DNA of 64,000 nt from Albibacterium profundi. GTDB taxonomy: Bacteria; Bacteroidota; Bacteroidia; Sphingobacteriales; Sphingobacteriaceae. The DNA lies in NCBI RefSeq assembly GCF_042159835.1, contig NZ_JBBVGT010000003.1:310001-374000 (forward strand), in the 5' to 3' direction. Within the stretch, counting starts at the first letter, position 1, and every line of letters starts with the position of its first letter. The position numbers and the translations under genes are program-made. Positions 17,637 through 27,818 of the stretch are shown in pieces. A model generated the notes under the pieces. It was not told the DNA's origin. It worked only from the letters and a program-made list of their open reading frames with translations, and made no database searches.

Positions 17637-18910
17637 TGCAAACATACGATTCATACAAAAGCTCGGGTATAGACTGGCTAGGAGAAATACCAAGTCACTG
17701 GGAATGTAAACGTCTAGGAAATTGGTTTGAAGAAAGAAGAGAGAAAGTATCTGACAAAGATTTTGAACCTCTTTCGGTGACTAAAAATGGTATAGTCCCA
17801 CAGCTTGAAAACGCTGCCAAATCAAATGATGGAGATAATAGAAAATTAGTTAAAATGGGTGATTTTGTAATTAACAGTCGCTCTGATAGAAAGGGTTCTA
17901 GTGGGTTATCACCATTGGATGGTTCTGTCTCTTTGATAAACATAGTTATGAAACCACGAAATGTTAGTGGTGTTTTCATTAATCATTTACTGAAATCAAA
18001 CGGCTTTATCGAAGAATTTTATAGAAATGGTCATGGAATCGTTGCCGATTTATGGACAACGAGATACGATGAAATGAAATTTATTCATCTTGCAATCCCC
18101 CCAATCTCCGAGCAAGAAGCCATTGCTGCTTTTTTGGATGAGAAATGCGGGAAGATTGATGAACTGGTTTCGGTAAAAGAACAGCAAATAGCCTTATTAA
18201 AAGAACGCCGCCAAATTATCATTCACGAAGCAGTGACCAAAGGTCTTGATACGCAAGTCGAAATGAAAGATTCAGGCATCGACTGGATTGGTGAGATACC
18301 GGAACATTGGGAGGTAAAGAAAATAAAATATTTATTTAGCGTTATTGGAGGTGGGACACCGAGCAAAGAAAGAGCGCAGTTTTGGAATGGAGATATACCT
18401 TGGGTATCACCGAAAGACATGAAATTTAAAAATATAACTACTACCGAAGATAATATAACCAAGGAGGCAGTTGAAAATTCAAGTACAACGCTTGTTAAAA
18501 AAGGGTCCTTATTAGTTGTTGTGAGATCGGGGATTCTACAACGGACAATTCCGTTAGCATTTGCTAATCTTGACTTAACTATTAACCAAGATTTAAAAGC
18601 ATTTATTCAGGTTAGCTATATGAATACAAATTACTTATACTTATTTATAAAAGGATGTGAGAACTTCTTATTAAACGAGTGGGTTAAAGCTGGTGCTACG
18701 GTTGAAAGTATAGAAGTGCAATTGATGTTAAATCATTTAATTATACTTCCTCCTCTCCACGAACAAGAACAGATAGTCACCTACCTTGAAGAACAAACTT
18801 CCCAAATAGATCTAGCCATTGTCAAGAAAACAGAGCAAATCGCTAAACTTAAAGAATACAAGCAATCGCTTATCAATGAAGTGGTGACAGGCAAAGTGCG
18901 GGTGGCTTAA
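17636..18910 (+). CDS. hsdS: type I restriction-modification specificity subunit HsdS
   Basis: This 424-aa subunit selects the bipartite DNA target. Two target-recognition domains are visible as an internal duplication. The first starts SSGIDWLGEIPSHWECKRL near residue 7 and the second DSGIDWIGEIPEHWEVKKI near residue 212. Each ends in a coiled-coil spacer: AFLDEKCGKIDELVSVKEQQ, then TYLEEQTSQIDLAIVKKTEQ. The spacers set the gap between half-sites. The first recognition domain contains FINHLLKSNGFIEEFY and the second IPWVSPKDMKF and AFIQVSYMNTNYLYLF. Both appear intact. The recognised sequence cannot be predicted. Confidence 0.96.
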   Translation: MQTYDSYKSSGIDWLGEIPSHWECKRLGNWFEERREKVSDKDFEPLSVTKNGIVPQLENAAKSNDGDNRKLVKMGDFVINSRSDRKGSSGLSPLDGSVSLINIVMKPRNVSGVFINHLLKSNGFIEEFYRNGHGIVADLWTTRYDEMKFIHLAIPPISEQEAIAAFLDEKCGKIDELVSVKEQQIALLKERRQIIIHEAVTKGLDTQVEMKDSGIDWIGEIPEHWEVKKIKYLFSVIGGGTPSKERAQFWNGDIPWVSPKDMKFKNITTTEDNITKEAVENSSTTLVKKGSLLVVVRSGILQRTIPLAFANLDLTINQDLKAFIQVSYMNTNYLYLFIKGCENFLLNEWVKAGATVESIEVQLMLNHLIILPPLHEQEQIVTYLEEQTSQIDLAIVKKTEQIAKLKEYKQSLINEVVTGKVRVA

Positions 18911-18924
18911 TTAAACAGAACACG

Positions 18925-21900
18925 ATGAAAACCAAGTATAACGAACAAGCTTTAGAGTCCTTAATTGAAAAACGCTTAACTGGCACCTCTCTGGAGGAGA
19001 TGAAAGCTGAGCAAGTGGATTTCGATCAGCTGAAAGAGACACAAGGTCAGTATCTTACTGGCGGTGGTTATTATTTGGGATCACCGCTTGATTTTGATAA
19101 GCGCTACGCTCTAGATACTTGGCATTTCTGGGAATTCCTAGAGAATACACAAGCTGAGGAATTAAAGAAACTAAAAGTTTATAGCGACTGGAAGCTTAAA
19201 ATCTTGGAACGCTTTGATCGAAAGGTGAAAAAGGATGGTATTCTAAAGTTGCTGAAAAAAGGCTTGGAAGTCGATAATGCATATTTCACGTTGTTTTACG
19301 AAGCTCCAAGTGCTAGTAGTGCACAGACCACACGAGAGAACTTTCGCCGTAATCAGTTTTCCGTCACACGGCAAGTGCGGTATTCGTCAGTGAATCCAGG
19401 GGAAGAGATTGACATGGTGCTGTTTGTTAATGGTATTCCTTTCTGTACCGTAGAGTTGAAAAACCCATGGACAGGACAAACGGCTGCTTCTCAAGGGATC
19501 AACCAATATAAGTTTACTCGTGACAATAGTCAGCCTTTATTGCAATTTGGACGTTGTTTAGTGCATTTTGCAGTAGACACCGACGAGGTATATATGAGTA
19601 CCAAACTGGAAGGTGGGAACTCTACATTTTTACCATTTAACAAGGGTAATAATTTTGGTAAAGGAAACCCGGTTAATCCAAATGGACATAAAACCGCTTA
19701 TTTGTGGGAGGATATCTTTAAAAAGGAAACCATTGCACGGATTATTCAGCACTTCATGCTACTAGTGGGTGACAATAAGGACCCCTTAAAGAAGAAGTTT
19801 TATATTTTTCCTCGCTACCATCAATTAGATGTAGTAGACGAATTAATTTCCGACGTGAATACAAATGGTGTGGGGAAGACTTATCTCATTCAGCATTCGG
19901 CCGGGTCGGGGAAGTCTCACTCCATTACGTGGACAGCGTTTCAGTTAATTGAGGTAGAAGCACAAAATGGAACACCACTTTTTGATTCGGTAATTGTTGT
20001 TACCGATCGCAGAGTGCTGGATCGGCAATTGCGTGATAATATCAAGAGCTTTTCTGATGTCAAGAATATCATCGCTCCTGCCTTTTCATCGAGTGATCTA
20101 CGACTGGCACTGGAAAGTGGTAAACGGATCATCATTACTACGATTCAGAAATTCCCCCATATTCTAGATGATATTGAAGAAATGGGTGATAAGCGCTTTG
20201 CCATCATCATTGACGAAGCGCACAGCAGTCAGGGAGGTTCTGCAGCTGATAAGATGAATCAGGTATTGGGTAATTTAGAAAGTAATGAAGAAGGTGAGAT
20301 TGATGCTCAAGAGTTGATTGTTCGAGCTATGCAGGCTCGTAAAATGCGTGATAATGCTTCTTATTTCGCTTTTACAGCAACACCTAAAAATTCGACATTA
20401 GAACGATTCGGAACGAAGCAGGAGGATGGTTCGTTTAAGCCTTTTCACTTGTACTCCATGAAGCAAGCGATCGAAGAAGGCTTTATTTTAGATGTCTTAG
20501 CGAACTATACTACATATAGGAGTTACTATCAACTACAAAAGTCAATTGAAGATAATCCTGAATTCAACACCAAGAAAGCACAGCGTAAGCTGAAGGCATT
20601 TGTCGAGCGTGATAAACGTACGATACAGGCCAAGGCGGAAATCATGTTGGATCATTTTAGGCAGAATGTCTTCCAGAAAAAGTTATTGAAAGGTAAGGCA
20701 AAAGGAATGGTTATTACGCAAAATATTGAAGCTGCAATTCGTTATTATCAGCAACTCAACCACCTCCTGAATGACAAAGGTAACCCTTTCAAAATTATTA
20801 TAGCGTTTTCGGGAACCAAATTGGTGGATGGAGTGGAGTATACGGAAGCAATTATGAATGGCTTTCCGGATGGGGATACCAAAGATGAATTCGATAAAGA
20901 TGAATATAAATTGTTGGTGGTCGCCAATAAATACTTAACGGGTTTTGATCAGCCTAAACTTACGACCATGTACATCGATAAGAAGTTGCAAGGTGTATTG
21001 TGCGTGCAAGCGCTCTCTCGTTTAAATCGATCTGCACCGAGATTAGGCAAGAAGACAGAGAACCTGTTTGTCTTAGATTTCTTTAATGATAGTTCGGACA
21101 TCAAGGACTCATTTGATCCGTTTTATACGGCTACTAGTTTAAGTGAGGCAACCGATGTGAACGTCTTGCACGATTTGAAAGACGTGTTGGACGAGTCTGA
21201 GATATACGAGTGGAGTGAGGTGGAGGAGTTCAATACTAAGTTTTTCTCAGGTGTTATTGCTGATGAGCTAAGCCCGATTATTGATACTGCTGCCGACCGA
21301 TTTAATCATAGCTTGGACTTGAATGAAGAACTGAAAGCAGATCTTAAAATCAAAGCTAAGCACTTTGTAAAAGTATATGGGCAGATGGCAGCGATTATAT
21401 CTTTTGAGAATATGAACTGGGAGAAGCTCTTTTGGTTTCTGAAGTTCTTGATTCCAAAAATGATTGTTAAGAAAAAAGAAGATGACCTGCTTGACGAATT
21501 ACTTGAGTCGGTCGATCTTTCCACATACGGTATTGAACGCGTCCACTTGAATCAACGTTTGACATTGGATCAAGACGAAAGTACGCTTGATCCTGCGAAT
21601 GCGAACCCTCGGGGTGCTCATGATGAAGGTGATAAAGCTGAACTAGAAGATATCATTAGAGATTTTAATGATCGATGGTTCGCAAGTTGGGAAGCGACGC
21701 CTGAGGACAAAAGACAAGTCTTTTTTACCTTTACAGAGAAGATCACCCAGCACCCAGATTACCAAGAGAAGTTTTTACACAATAGCGATCCATTCACAAA
21801 AGAGTTAGCATATAATAAAATCGTGGAAGATGTAGCCAAAGACATGCGTAAGGTACAGCTAGAGTTTGCTAAGCAATGGTTGGATCAGAACTTTAAAGAA

Positions 21901-21939
21901 GATTTTAAAAATAGTACGCAGAGGTATTTGGGAAGGTAG
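18925..21939 (+). CDS. hsdR: type I restriction endonuclease subunit HsdR
   Basis: This 1004-aa subunit translocates and cleaves unmodified DNA. The N-terminal PD-(D/E)xK nuclease shows D163 followed by VELK at 176-179 (E177, K179). The SF2 helicase core has Walker A AGSGKS at 326-331, DEAH at 430-433, FTATP as motif III, and LVVANKYLTGFDQP with QALSRLNR as motifs V-VI. The C-terminal helical domain binds the methylase core. Length is normal and no frame break is seen, so the system is probably active. It starts 14 bp after hsdS. Confidence 0.97.
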   Translation: MKTKYNEQALESLIEKRLTGTSLEEMKAEQVDFDQLKETQGQYLTGGGYYLGSPLDFDKRYALDTWHFWEFLENTQAEELKKLKVYSDWKLKILERFDRKVKKDGILKLLKKGLEVDNAYFTLFYEAPSASSAQTTRENFRRNQFSVTRQVRYSSVNPGEEIDMVLFVNGIPFCTVELKNPWTGQTAASQGINQYKFTRDNSQPLLQFGRCLVHFAVDTDEVYMSTKLEGGNSTFLPFNKGNNFGKGNPVNPNGHKTAYLWEDIFKKETIARIIQHFMLLVGDNKDPLKKKFYIFPRYHQLDVVDELISDVNTNGVGKTYLIQHSAGSGKSHSITWTAFQLIEVEAQNGTPLFDSVIVVTDRRVLDRQLRDNIKSFSDVKNIIAPAFSSSDLRLALESGKRIIITTIQKFPHILDDIEEMGDKRFAIIIDEAHSSQGGSAADKMNQVLGNLESNEEGEIDAQELIVRAMQARKMRDNASYFAFTATPKNSTLERFGTKQEDGSFKPFHLYSMKQAIEEGFILDVLANYTTYRSYYQLQKSIEDNPEFNTKKAQRKLKAFVERDKRTIQAKAEIMLDHFRQNVFQKKLLKGKAKGMVITQNIEAAIRYYQQLNHLLNDKGNPFKIIIAFSGTKLVDGVEYTEAIMNGFPDGDTKDEFDKDEYKLLVVANKYLTGFDQPKLTTMYIDKKLQGVLCVQALSRLNRSAPRLGKKTENLFVLDFFNDSSDIKDSFDPFYTATSLSEATDVNVLHDLKDVLDESEIYEWSEVEEFNTKFFSGVIADELSPIIDTAADRFNHSLDLNEELKADLKIKAKHFVKVYGQMAAIISFENMNWEKLFWFLKFLIPKMIVKKKEDDLLDELLESVDLSTYGIERVHLNQRLTLDQDESTLDPANANPRGAHDEGDKAELEDIIRDFNDRWFASWEATPEDKRQVFFTFTEKITQHPDYQEKFLHNSDPFTKELAYNKIVEDVAKDMRKVQLEFAKQWLDQNFKEDFKNSTQRYLGR

Positions 21940-21995
21940 GGGAGTGTGGCTCATACTCGTTGGTTTAGGCATTTTGAAATTTAAATTTTTAGTTA

Positions 21996-23105
21996 ATGAA
22001 ATTAGAGGATTTAGGTGAAATAGCTCTTAGGGATTATCGCCCCGTAAGATACTTTCCGTTTCAAAATGAAGCAGGTTCTGCTTTTATTTTAACATCGGAG
22101 CCGTTCAATTATTTAGAAGCATTTCTAGAGTCTGAACTTAATTCCGTAAAAAGGGACTCCAGTAAAAAGAAAAAGGAAAATTTAAGTAAAGCAATTTATT
22201 TCACAAAGCTCTCCCAGGACTTTTTTAATTCTTCCTTGACCGCGAATATGCCTTCAAAAGGCACTCTTTTGTATTATTCATTTATTAATCTTGTCAAAGT
22301 ATATTTAATAAAAAATGAGTATAATCTCGAAAAGAAATTAGAACACCACGGCTTGACTTTGCCTCCTGATAGTAAGGACGTCTTAAAGTTGATTAAAAAT
22401 GGAGATGATGGTATTTCGATATTTCATGAATTCGCAAAAACTTTGGGAAAGGAAATTGTGAACGATACCGGTAGTACTATTAAGTTCCAAGAGCTGTTGA
22501 GAGACCTTCCTGAAATTCATGAAATATGTTATGCCTTAGACTTATTTCCATTAACCAAAAGAAAGTTTTTACCGGTTGATATAAATATAAGGACCAATGC
22601 TAACCACAATAAAATCTACTACACGTTGTCATACGAGAAAAAGTTTGATAAATTAATGAAGACTGAAAAGCTGTCGAAAGGAATTTTTAAAGAGTTACTT
22701 GATCGGCAAGACATTATAGATGATACTCGTTGCCATCATTTTAAATCAACGTTGATTCTAAGGTACACCAATAAATCTGATATTAGTTGGAAAAGGTGTT
22801 ATCCTAAACTCATTGATAACATAAATAAGCTCGGAATTTCACCTATGATTACTAGAGGGGGGTATCGGTTTTATTTAGATTTAGAAAGTTCAAGGTTTCA
22901 TCGTCTGTCAAGTATTTTGGGCTTTGCTTTTTATCTTGGAACAGTTGGAAGATATAGACCAACATTAAATGAAGATATTTTAAAAGGCCGATATCAATCG
23001 GCTATAAATGAGGCCATAGTTTCATGTCCACATCAATTTTTTTACTTACTAGTGAGTTATATAACAAAGCAAGTTTGTGCGGTGCCGATGGCGAAAATTA
23101 GTTGA
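21996..23105 (+). CDS. YaaC-like protein
   Basis: This 369-aa protein resembles the YaaC family, which is of unknown function and often found near defence genes. The supporting features are TLLYYSFINLVKVYL near residue 90 and the C-terminal LGFAFYLGTVGRYRPTLNED, matching the family's conserved ends with their Tyr/Phe-rich helices. No catalytic motif is obvious. It lies 56 bp after hsdR and 91 bp before the McrB gene, all in one direction. It may be a third component or simply a passenger of the island. Confidence 0.7.
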   Translation: MKLEDLGEIALRDYRPVRYFPFQNEAGSAFILTSEPFNYLEAFLESELNSVKRDSSKKKKENLSKAIYFTKLSQDFFNSSLTANMPSKGTLLYYSFINLVKVYLIKNEYNLEKKLEHHGLTLPPDSKDVLKLIKNGDDGISIFHEFAKTLGKEIVNDTGSTIKFQELLRDLPEIHEICYALDLFPLTKRKFLPVDINIRTNANHNKIYYTLSYEKKFDKLMKTEKLSKGIFKELLDRQDIIDDTRCHHFKSTLILRYTNKSDISWKRCYPKLIDNINKLGISPMITRGGYRFYLDLESSRFHRLSSILGFAFYLGTVGRYRPTLNEDILKGRYQSAINEAIVSCPHQFFYLLVSYITKQVCAVPMAKIS

Positions 23106-23196
23106 CGATTAATGATTTTGGAATATTATTAGTTTAACAGAATGTGTCAGTGCGAATTAAAAGCTTCCTCGATCATTAAAATAAAGAAATATTTTT

Positions 23197-26028
23197 ATGA
23201 CCAATAAATACCAGATTGTAAACGAATTTATAACAACTTGGCCTGTTGAACGGGTTGAAAAAATGACTCTTGATGAATACTCTAACTTAAACAAGAGTGA
23301 TTCATTCTGCTATTGGCTTGAGTCTCGTACCAGTGAGATTGGGGGAATAGGTGGGGGCTCTGCGTATAAATTTGGTGTTTTTCGCCGCAGTGGCAGTGCT
23401 GACAAGTCAAATAGCAGAGGTCTTATGACTGACGGACAGTACGGCTGGTATGAGAAATATGGAAATACTGCACAGCAAGCCTTTGAGGTTGTCAAAAAAC
23501 ATATTATCAGTATTATCGATGCGGTAAAGCGTAAGGATTATACCGCAGTTGAAAATATAGATCTGGGGCAAGCCGTAAAATGGAAAATTGCATTCCTGTA
23601 TAGTGATTACAAGATCTTTAATATTTTCAATCCTAAGAAGCTTAGAACTATCGCTCAGAAATTAAACCTAAACCCACCAAAGAGTATTTCGTTTTTTGAA
23701 TTGCAAAATCTCGTATTGAAAAACAAACCTACAAACGAAGATTTTTTCGAGTACTCTATTAAAATTTGGAATATGGATAAAGACGGGCCCGCCAATAATA
23801 ATGATAAACAATATTGGTTATTTGCTCCAGGTGAGAATGCTAAATATTGGAATGAGTTTTATGAAGAGGGAATTGTGGGCTTAGGATGGGACGGGATGGG
23901 AGACCTAAGTCAATATTCCAGCAAGGAGGAAGTGAAACTGGCGCTGATCGAACTTAACATGGGAGACAATCCATACAACGCTACAGCTGCCAATTGGGAG
24001 TTTGTAAATGATATGCAAGTAGGTGATATCATAATTGCTAAAAAGGGGAGGAACACTCTTTTGGGGTACGGAGAGGTGATCACAGATTATTATTACGATG
24101 AAAATAGAACAGGTTATAAAAGTTGTAGGGGTGTAAAATGGTTAAAGAAAGGCGTGTGGCGGATCGACCACTCTTTGGTGTTAAAAACACTAACCAATAT
24201 CACACCCTACGACTCAGAAGTAGCGAAGGATACGAAATATTATAAATATATATTGCAGCAGATGGACTCAAATAAACTATCATACAAAGACGAATTTAAA
24301 CAATGGTTGTTCTCGAGGACAACAGTCAAATCAAATAAAACAAGTTCCTACATTAAAGCAATAGAAATCCTCTCGACTATTCTCGATCGTAATATTTTTG
24401 AAGTGGATGATCTTGACTTCTTAGGTGAACTCTACAACGAACTAATTAAAGAGCAGCGTTTAGAAAACGGTAAGTACTATCATAAAGATGCTCCTTCATA
24501 CGGAAAGAATGGGTATTATTCAGCCGCAATTAAAGAGTATACTACCTTTCATCAAACCATAGGTGTTAAGTCCGATCATATGGTAGATGTTTTAAAATAC
24601 AAGAAGCAAATTATTTTACAAGGTCCCCCCGGAACGGGAAAAACTCGGGAAGCCAAGCTGATAGCACGAAGCTTTATTCCACTAACTGATGAAAGAATAA
24701 AAGAGAAAGTTCATGCGGGGTTACAAATCTCAACGGTAAAAGGCGAGGTTACTTATTCCGTAAAAAGCAATGAGAATAATAAAATAGTTTTAGAAAGAGA
24801 AAAAGGGACAATAAATACGATTACGTATTCGAAAATCTTAGATTCGTTTAAACAGGAGAGATGGAACAATGAAGTGGATAATAATGATGACCGAATGGCC
24901 GTTGCTGTCGCAAAATATCTTTTTGATAATCTACTAGTCGATAATCCGCAATTTAAGTTGATTCAATTTCATCCGAGTTTTACGTATGAGGATTTTGTTC
25001 GAGGTATTGTTTCAAAACCAAATGAGGACGGTGATGGAATTTTATATGAGGCTGAAAATAAAATACTAGCTGACTTTGCTCAGAAGGCTTTAGGAAATTA
25101 TAAGGCGTCTCAGATAAAACCAGAGAAAAAAGAAAACTATAACGAAGAAGTTTTTGAAGCCTTCATAGCCTATATCAAGGATGAAATCGCCCAAAGTGAC
25201 GACCATAAATACCCTATTACTGATGCTGTTTATTTATTTACGGCCGATGAGACGCGCTTCAAATACAAAGGAGATAAATGGGTAGCCCATCAGAAGGGTC
25301 TAAATATGAAGTTTTCCGAATTGGAAAAAATTATTCATTACGGAGCAAAGGAGCGTCAGGATATCAAGAAAATGACTGAATTAGAAGAGTTATCCAGGCA
25401 ACATGCAACCTATTTTATCAAAGTAGTAGAAAGATATAGGGAGTTTGAAAAGACATTTCATCCCTCGTCGAAGACAGGCGAGTCCCCAAAGCTACATAAT
25501 TACATACTTGTAGTGGATGAAATTAACCGTGCTAATCTATCATCAGTATTAGGTGAATTGATTTACGCTTTAGAGTATCGTGGTGAAGCTGTCGAGTCGA
25601 TGTATAAAGTTGGGGACAATGATTTAGTGCTTCCTCCTAATCTTTATATTATAGGTACAATGAATACAGCAGACCGAAGTGTAGGTCATATCGATTACGC
25701 TATAAGGAGAAGATTTGCTTTTTTGGATTTATTGCCAAAAGATTTGTCGGAAGATGAAAGCGTGAATTTTGCGTCTGATCTTTTTCTTGAAGTAAAAAAC
25801 CTTTTTACGACGGATGATTATCAATCGAGATCTGCTTATCTTTCACAAGAGTTTGAACCGAAAGACGTGGCGCTGGGTCATTCATATTTTATTGATAAGT
25901 CTGATGAAGGTGGCTCGATAGATATTCGTCTAGAATATGAGATTAAACCAATTCTGTTCGAGTATGTAAAAGATGGGGTATTAAAGGAAAACGCATTAGA
26001 AAAGATTCGTTCATTACAGGTTTTTTAA
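23197..26028 (+). CDS. mcrB: McrB-like AAA+ restriction ATPase/GTPase with EVE-like domain
   Basis: This 943-aa protein is the nucleotide-driven motor of an McrBC-type modification-dependent restriction system. An N-terminal region (about 1-195) is not recognised. Residues about 205-325, with YWLFAPGENAKYWNEFYEEG, form an EVE/PUA-like domain likely to bind modified bases. A linker with KYYHKDAPSYGKNGYYSAAI follows. The AAA+ core has GPPGTGKT at 476-483, Walker B VVDEINRANLSSVLGEL, and the McrB-type sensor GTMNTADRSVGHIDYAIRRR. A long insertion lies between Walker A and B. mcrC starts 4 bp after the stop. Which modification is recognised is unknown. Confidence 0.95.
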   Translation: MTNKYQIVNEFITTWPVERVEKMTLDEYSNLNKSDSFCYWLESRTSEIGGIGGGSAYKFGVFRRSGSADKSNSRGLMTDGQYGWYEKYGNTAQQAFEVVKKHIISIIDAVKRKDYTAVENIDLGQAVKWKIAFLYSDYKIFNIFNPKKLRTIAQKLNLNPPKSISFFELQNLVLKNKPTNEDFFEYSIKIWNMDKDGPANNNDKQYWLFAPGENAKYWNEFYEEGIVGLGWDGMGDLSQYSSKEEVKLALIELNMGDNPYNATAANWEFVNDMQVGDIIIAKKGRNTLLGYGEVITDYYYDENRTGYKSCRGVKWLKKGVWRIDHSLVLKTLTNITPYDSEVAKDTKYYKYILQQMDSNKLSYKDEFKQWLFSRTTVKSNKTSSYIKAIEILSTILDRNIFEVDDLDFLGELYNELIKEQRLENGKYYHKDAPSYGKNGYYSAAIKEYTTFHQTIGVKSDHMVDVLKYKKQIILQGPPGTGKTREAKLIARSFIPLTDERIKEKVHAGLQISTVKGEVTYSVKSNENNKIVLEREKGTINTITYSKILDSFKQERWNNEVDNNDDRMAVAVAKYLFDNLLVDNPQFKLIQFHPSFTYEDFVRGIVSKPNEDGDGILYEAENKILADFAQKALGNYKASQIKPEKKENYNEEVFEAFIAYIKDEIAQSDDHKYPITDAVYLFTADETRFKYKGDKWVAHQKGLNMKFSELEKIIHYGAKERQDIKKMTELEELSRQHATYFIKVVERYREFEKTFHPSSKTGESPKLHNYILVVDEINRANLSSVLGELIYALEYRGEAVESMYKVGDNDLVLPPNLYIIGTMNTADRSVGHIDYAIRRRFAFLDLLPKDLSEDESVNFASDLFLEVKNLFTTDDYQSRSAYLSQEFEPKDVALGHSYFIDKSDEGGSIDIRLEYEIKPILFEYVKDGVLKENALEKIRSLQVF

Positions 26029-26032
26029 GAAC

Positions 26033-27448
26033 ATGGGGTTGCTTTTAACTGAACATAAAGCATTAAGGTATAGTAAAATGCTGTCGGATAATAGTTCTGA
26101 AGAACATATTCCCTTAGCCCTATTGAAGTCGTTTAAGTCAAAGAAACTATTTAAAAATCAAACGTCTAGTATTGTTCTTTCTGAAACAGAAACAGAGTAT
26201 TCGCTTCAAGCTGATTACTTAATTGGCGTCGATTGGTTGGTGCCTCAAAAGAGATACATTCAGGTAGCACCAAAGCTCAATCGTGAAGTGTCGGTTGTTT
26301 TTGATGAGATTACAGATACTGAAGATGATCCTGATGGTCATCAGGAAGATAAGCAATATCAACAGCGAATTGAAGATGCTGACTTATTTAAGCAAGAGGA
26401 GGTAGATTATCTTAAAATGTTGATGACTATTGCTGGTGATTCTTATTTTGATTCATATTTGGATGATCTATTTTATCTTGATTATGAAGCTCATCCAATC
26501 GAGTTGCAATCACAGCAAGATATGTTAACTCCGTTGTTGGTTGTAAGGTACCTCAAACTGGTTCGACGCATTGTTCAAAAAGGGCTTAAAAAGTCTTATT
26601 ACCGAAAGCGGGAAAACCTGAATAATAAAGTAAGAGGTAGAATACTTGTAGGCCAACATATAAAGCAGAATATTTTAAAGAACCGTCCAACGAAAGCGTA
26701 TTGTGAATATCAAGTTTTTGGAGTTGATAATGCAGAGAATCGTTTTCTAAAAAAAGTATCAAAGTTTGTTGCACTCTATGTCGATACGCATTCGAGATTA
26801 TTTCATAGTAGTATTAATGAGATTAAAAATACCCTCCATTATATTTCACCAGCCTTTGACTTGATTAAAATTGAAGTTAGTATTGATGAATTACAACATG
26901 TAAAGCATAACCCTTTTTACAACGAATACAAAGAAGCTATTAAAATTGGAAAACTTATTCTTCAACGGTTTTCTTATAATATTACTGTAGCACAAAACAT
27001 TGAAAAAGTATTCACGTCTCCATTCTGGATTAATATGCCCGGGTTGTTTGAAATGTATGTGTGTGCTCAAATGCGCCTAGCCAATATTGACCTTCAAAAT
27101 GTTATTAAATTTCAATTTAGTACATATGGTAACTCTTTGGATATTTTGGTAACGCATGAAGAGTTCCCCATGATAATCGACGCGAAGTATAAGCTGAAAT
27201 ATCAAAAAGGGCAGGTTCATGATGATATTAGGCAGGTATCAGGATATGCAAGATTAAGAAAGGTTCGAAATGAACTGGGCATCACAGAAGATTCTGATGA
27301 AATAATAGACTGTCTAATTATTTATCCTGATCTTCAGAATGGGATTACTGATTTTTCCTTAGCTAACATCAAGGCTCTGAGACAACCTATTCCATCATAC
27401 CATAAGGTTTGGAAGATAGGAGTGAAGGTGCCAATTATCGCAAGCTAA
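26033..27448 (+). CDS. mcrC: McrC-like nuclease subunit
   Basis: This 471-aa protein is the endonuclease partner of the preceding McrB. The N-terminal half includes DWLVPQKRYIQVAPKLN and the family segment RGRILVGQHIKQN near 201-213. The C-terminal PD-(D/E)xK fold shows E340 in FEMYV, D370 in SLDILV, and D383-A-K385 in IIDAKYK. The DAKY strand is the usual McrC catalytic signature. The start ATG at 26033 gives a 4-bp gap to mcrB, consistent with a two-gene transcript. No damage to the frame is seen. Confidence 0.95.
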   Translation: MGLLLTEHKALRYSKMLSDNSSEEHIPLALLKSFKSKKLFKNQTSSIVLSETETEYSLQADYLIGVDWLVPQKRYIQVAPKLNREVSVVFDEITDTEDDPDGHQEDKQYQQRIEDADLFKQEEVDYLKMLMTIAGDSYFDSYLDDLFYLDYEAHPIELQSQQDMLTPLLVVRYLKLVRRIVQKGLKKSYYRKRENLNNKVRGRILVGQHIKQNILKNRPTKAYCEYQVFGVDNAENRFLKKVSKFVALYVDTHSRLFHSSINEIKNTLHYISPAFDLIKIEVSIDELQHVKHNPFYNEYKEAIKIGKLILQRFSYNITVAQNIEKVFTSPFWINMPGLFEMYVCAQMRLANIDLQNVIKFQFSTYGNSLDILVTHEEFPMIIDAKYKLKYQKGQVHDDIRQVSGYARLRKVRNELGITEDSDEIIDCLIIYPDLQNGITDFSLANIKALRQPIPSYHKVWKIGVKVPIIAS

Positions 27449-27493
27449 ATATCTATTGCTCAAGAAATACCCCGAAAATGGTTGAACTCTTTA

Positions 27494-27713
27494 AGCAAAC
27501 AGCAGTATGTTTTGGCTGAATTGGGAAAACAAATGGCGAGTCGATGATTAAGTAAAACTGGTGCTTGAAATGGATAAAGCCTCATGGAATTCCCAACCCT
27601 CCGGAATCATTATCAATATGAAACCTAAAATCACTATAGAAAAAATTAAAACAGATTGGTTTAGGAAGCCAAAGTACAGTGCTTATTTTTTAGGTCTAAG
27701 AAGAATCGAATAA
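27494..27713 (+). pseudogene. decayed duplicate of the 28.46-28.6 kb gene junction
   Basis: Bases 27494-27635 repeat 28464-28606 with about twenty differences by eye. The copy starts with the last codons of a protein ending in the same manner as the truncated COG2865 gene (SKQQYVLAELGKQ then stop). It runs through the intergenic spacer and begins a 31-codon frame at 27618 (MKPKITIEK...) corresponding to the start of the gene at 28589 and then breaking down. It is a relic of a tandem duplication. Confidence 0.75.
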
Positions 27714-27741
27714 AGTAATTTTTAAATATTATTGAATAGTG

Positions 27742-27803
27742 TGCGGTGAATAAAGCCTCTATTCGCCGCATGTTCTGCGGTGAATAATTGTATATTTACC
27801 GTA
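27742..27803 (+). promoter_or_regulatory. operator-like region with four TGCGGTGAATA half-sites
   Basis: Two tandem dyads are present. The first has TGCGGTGAATA at 27742-27752 and its near-complement TATTCGCCGCA at 27760-27770. The second has TGCGGTGAATA at 27776-27786 and TATTTACCGTA at 27793-27803. A TATATTTA sequence resembling the -7 box lies within the second dyad. This arrangement suggests a repressor site over the promoter of the following gene. Confidence 0.6.
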
Positions 27804-27818
27804 TCGACACGTATTGGC

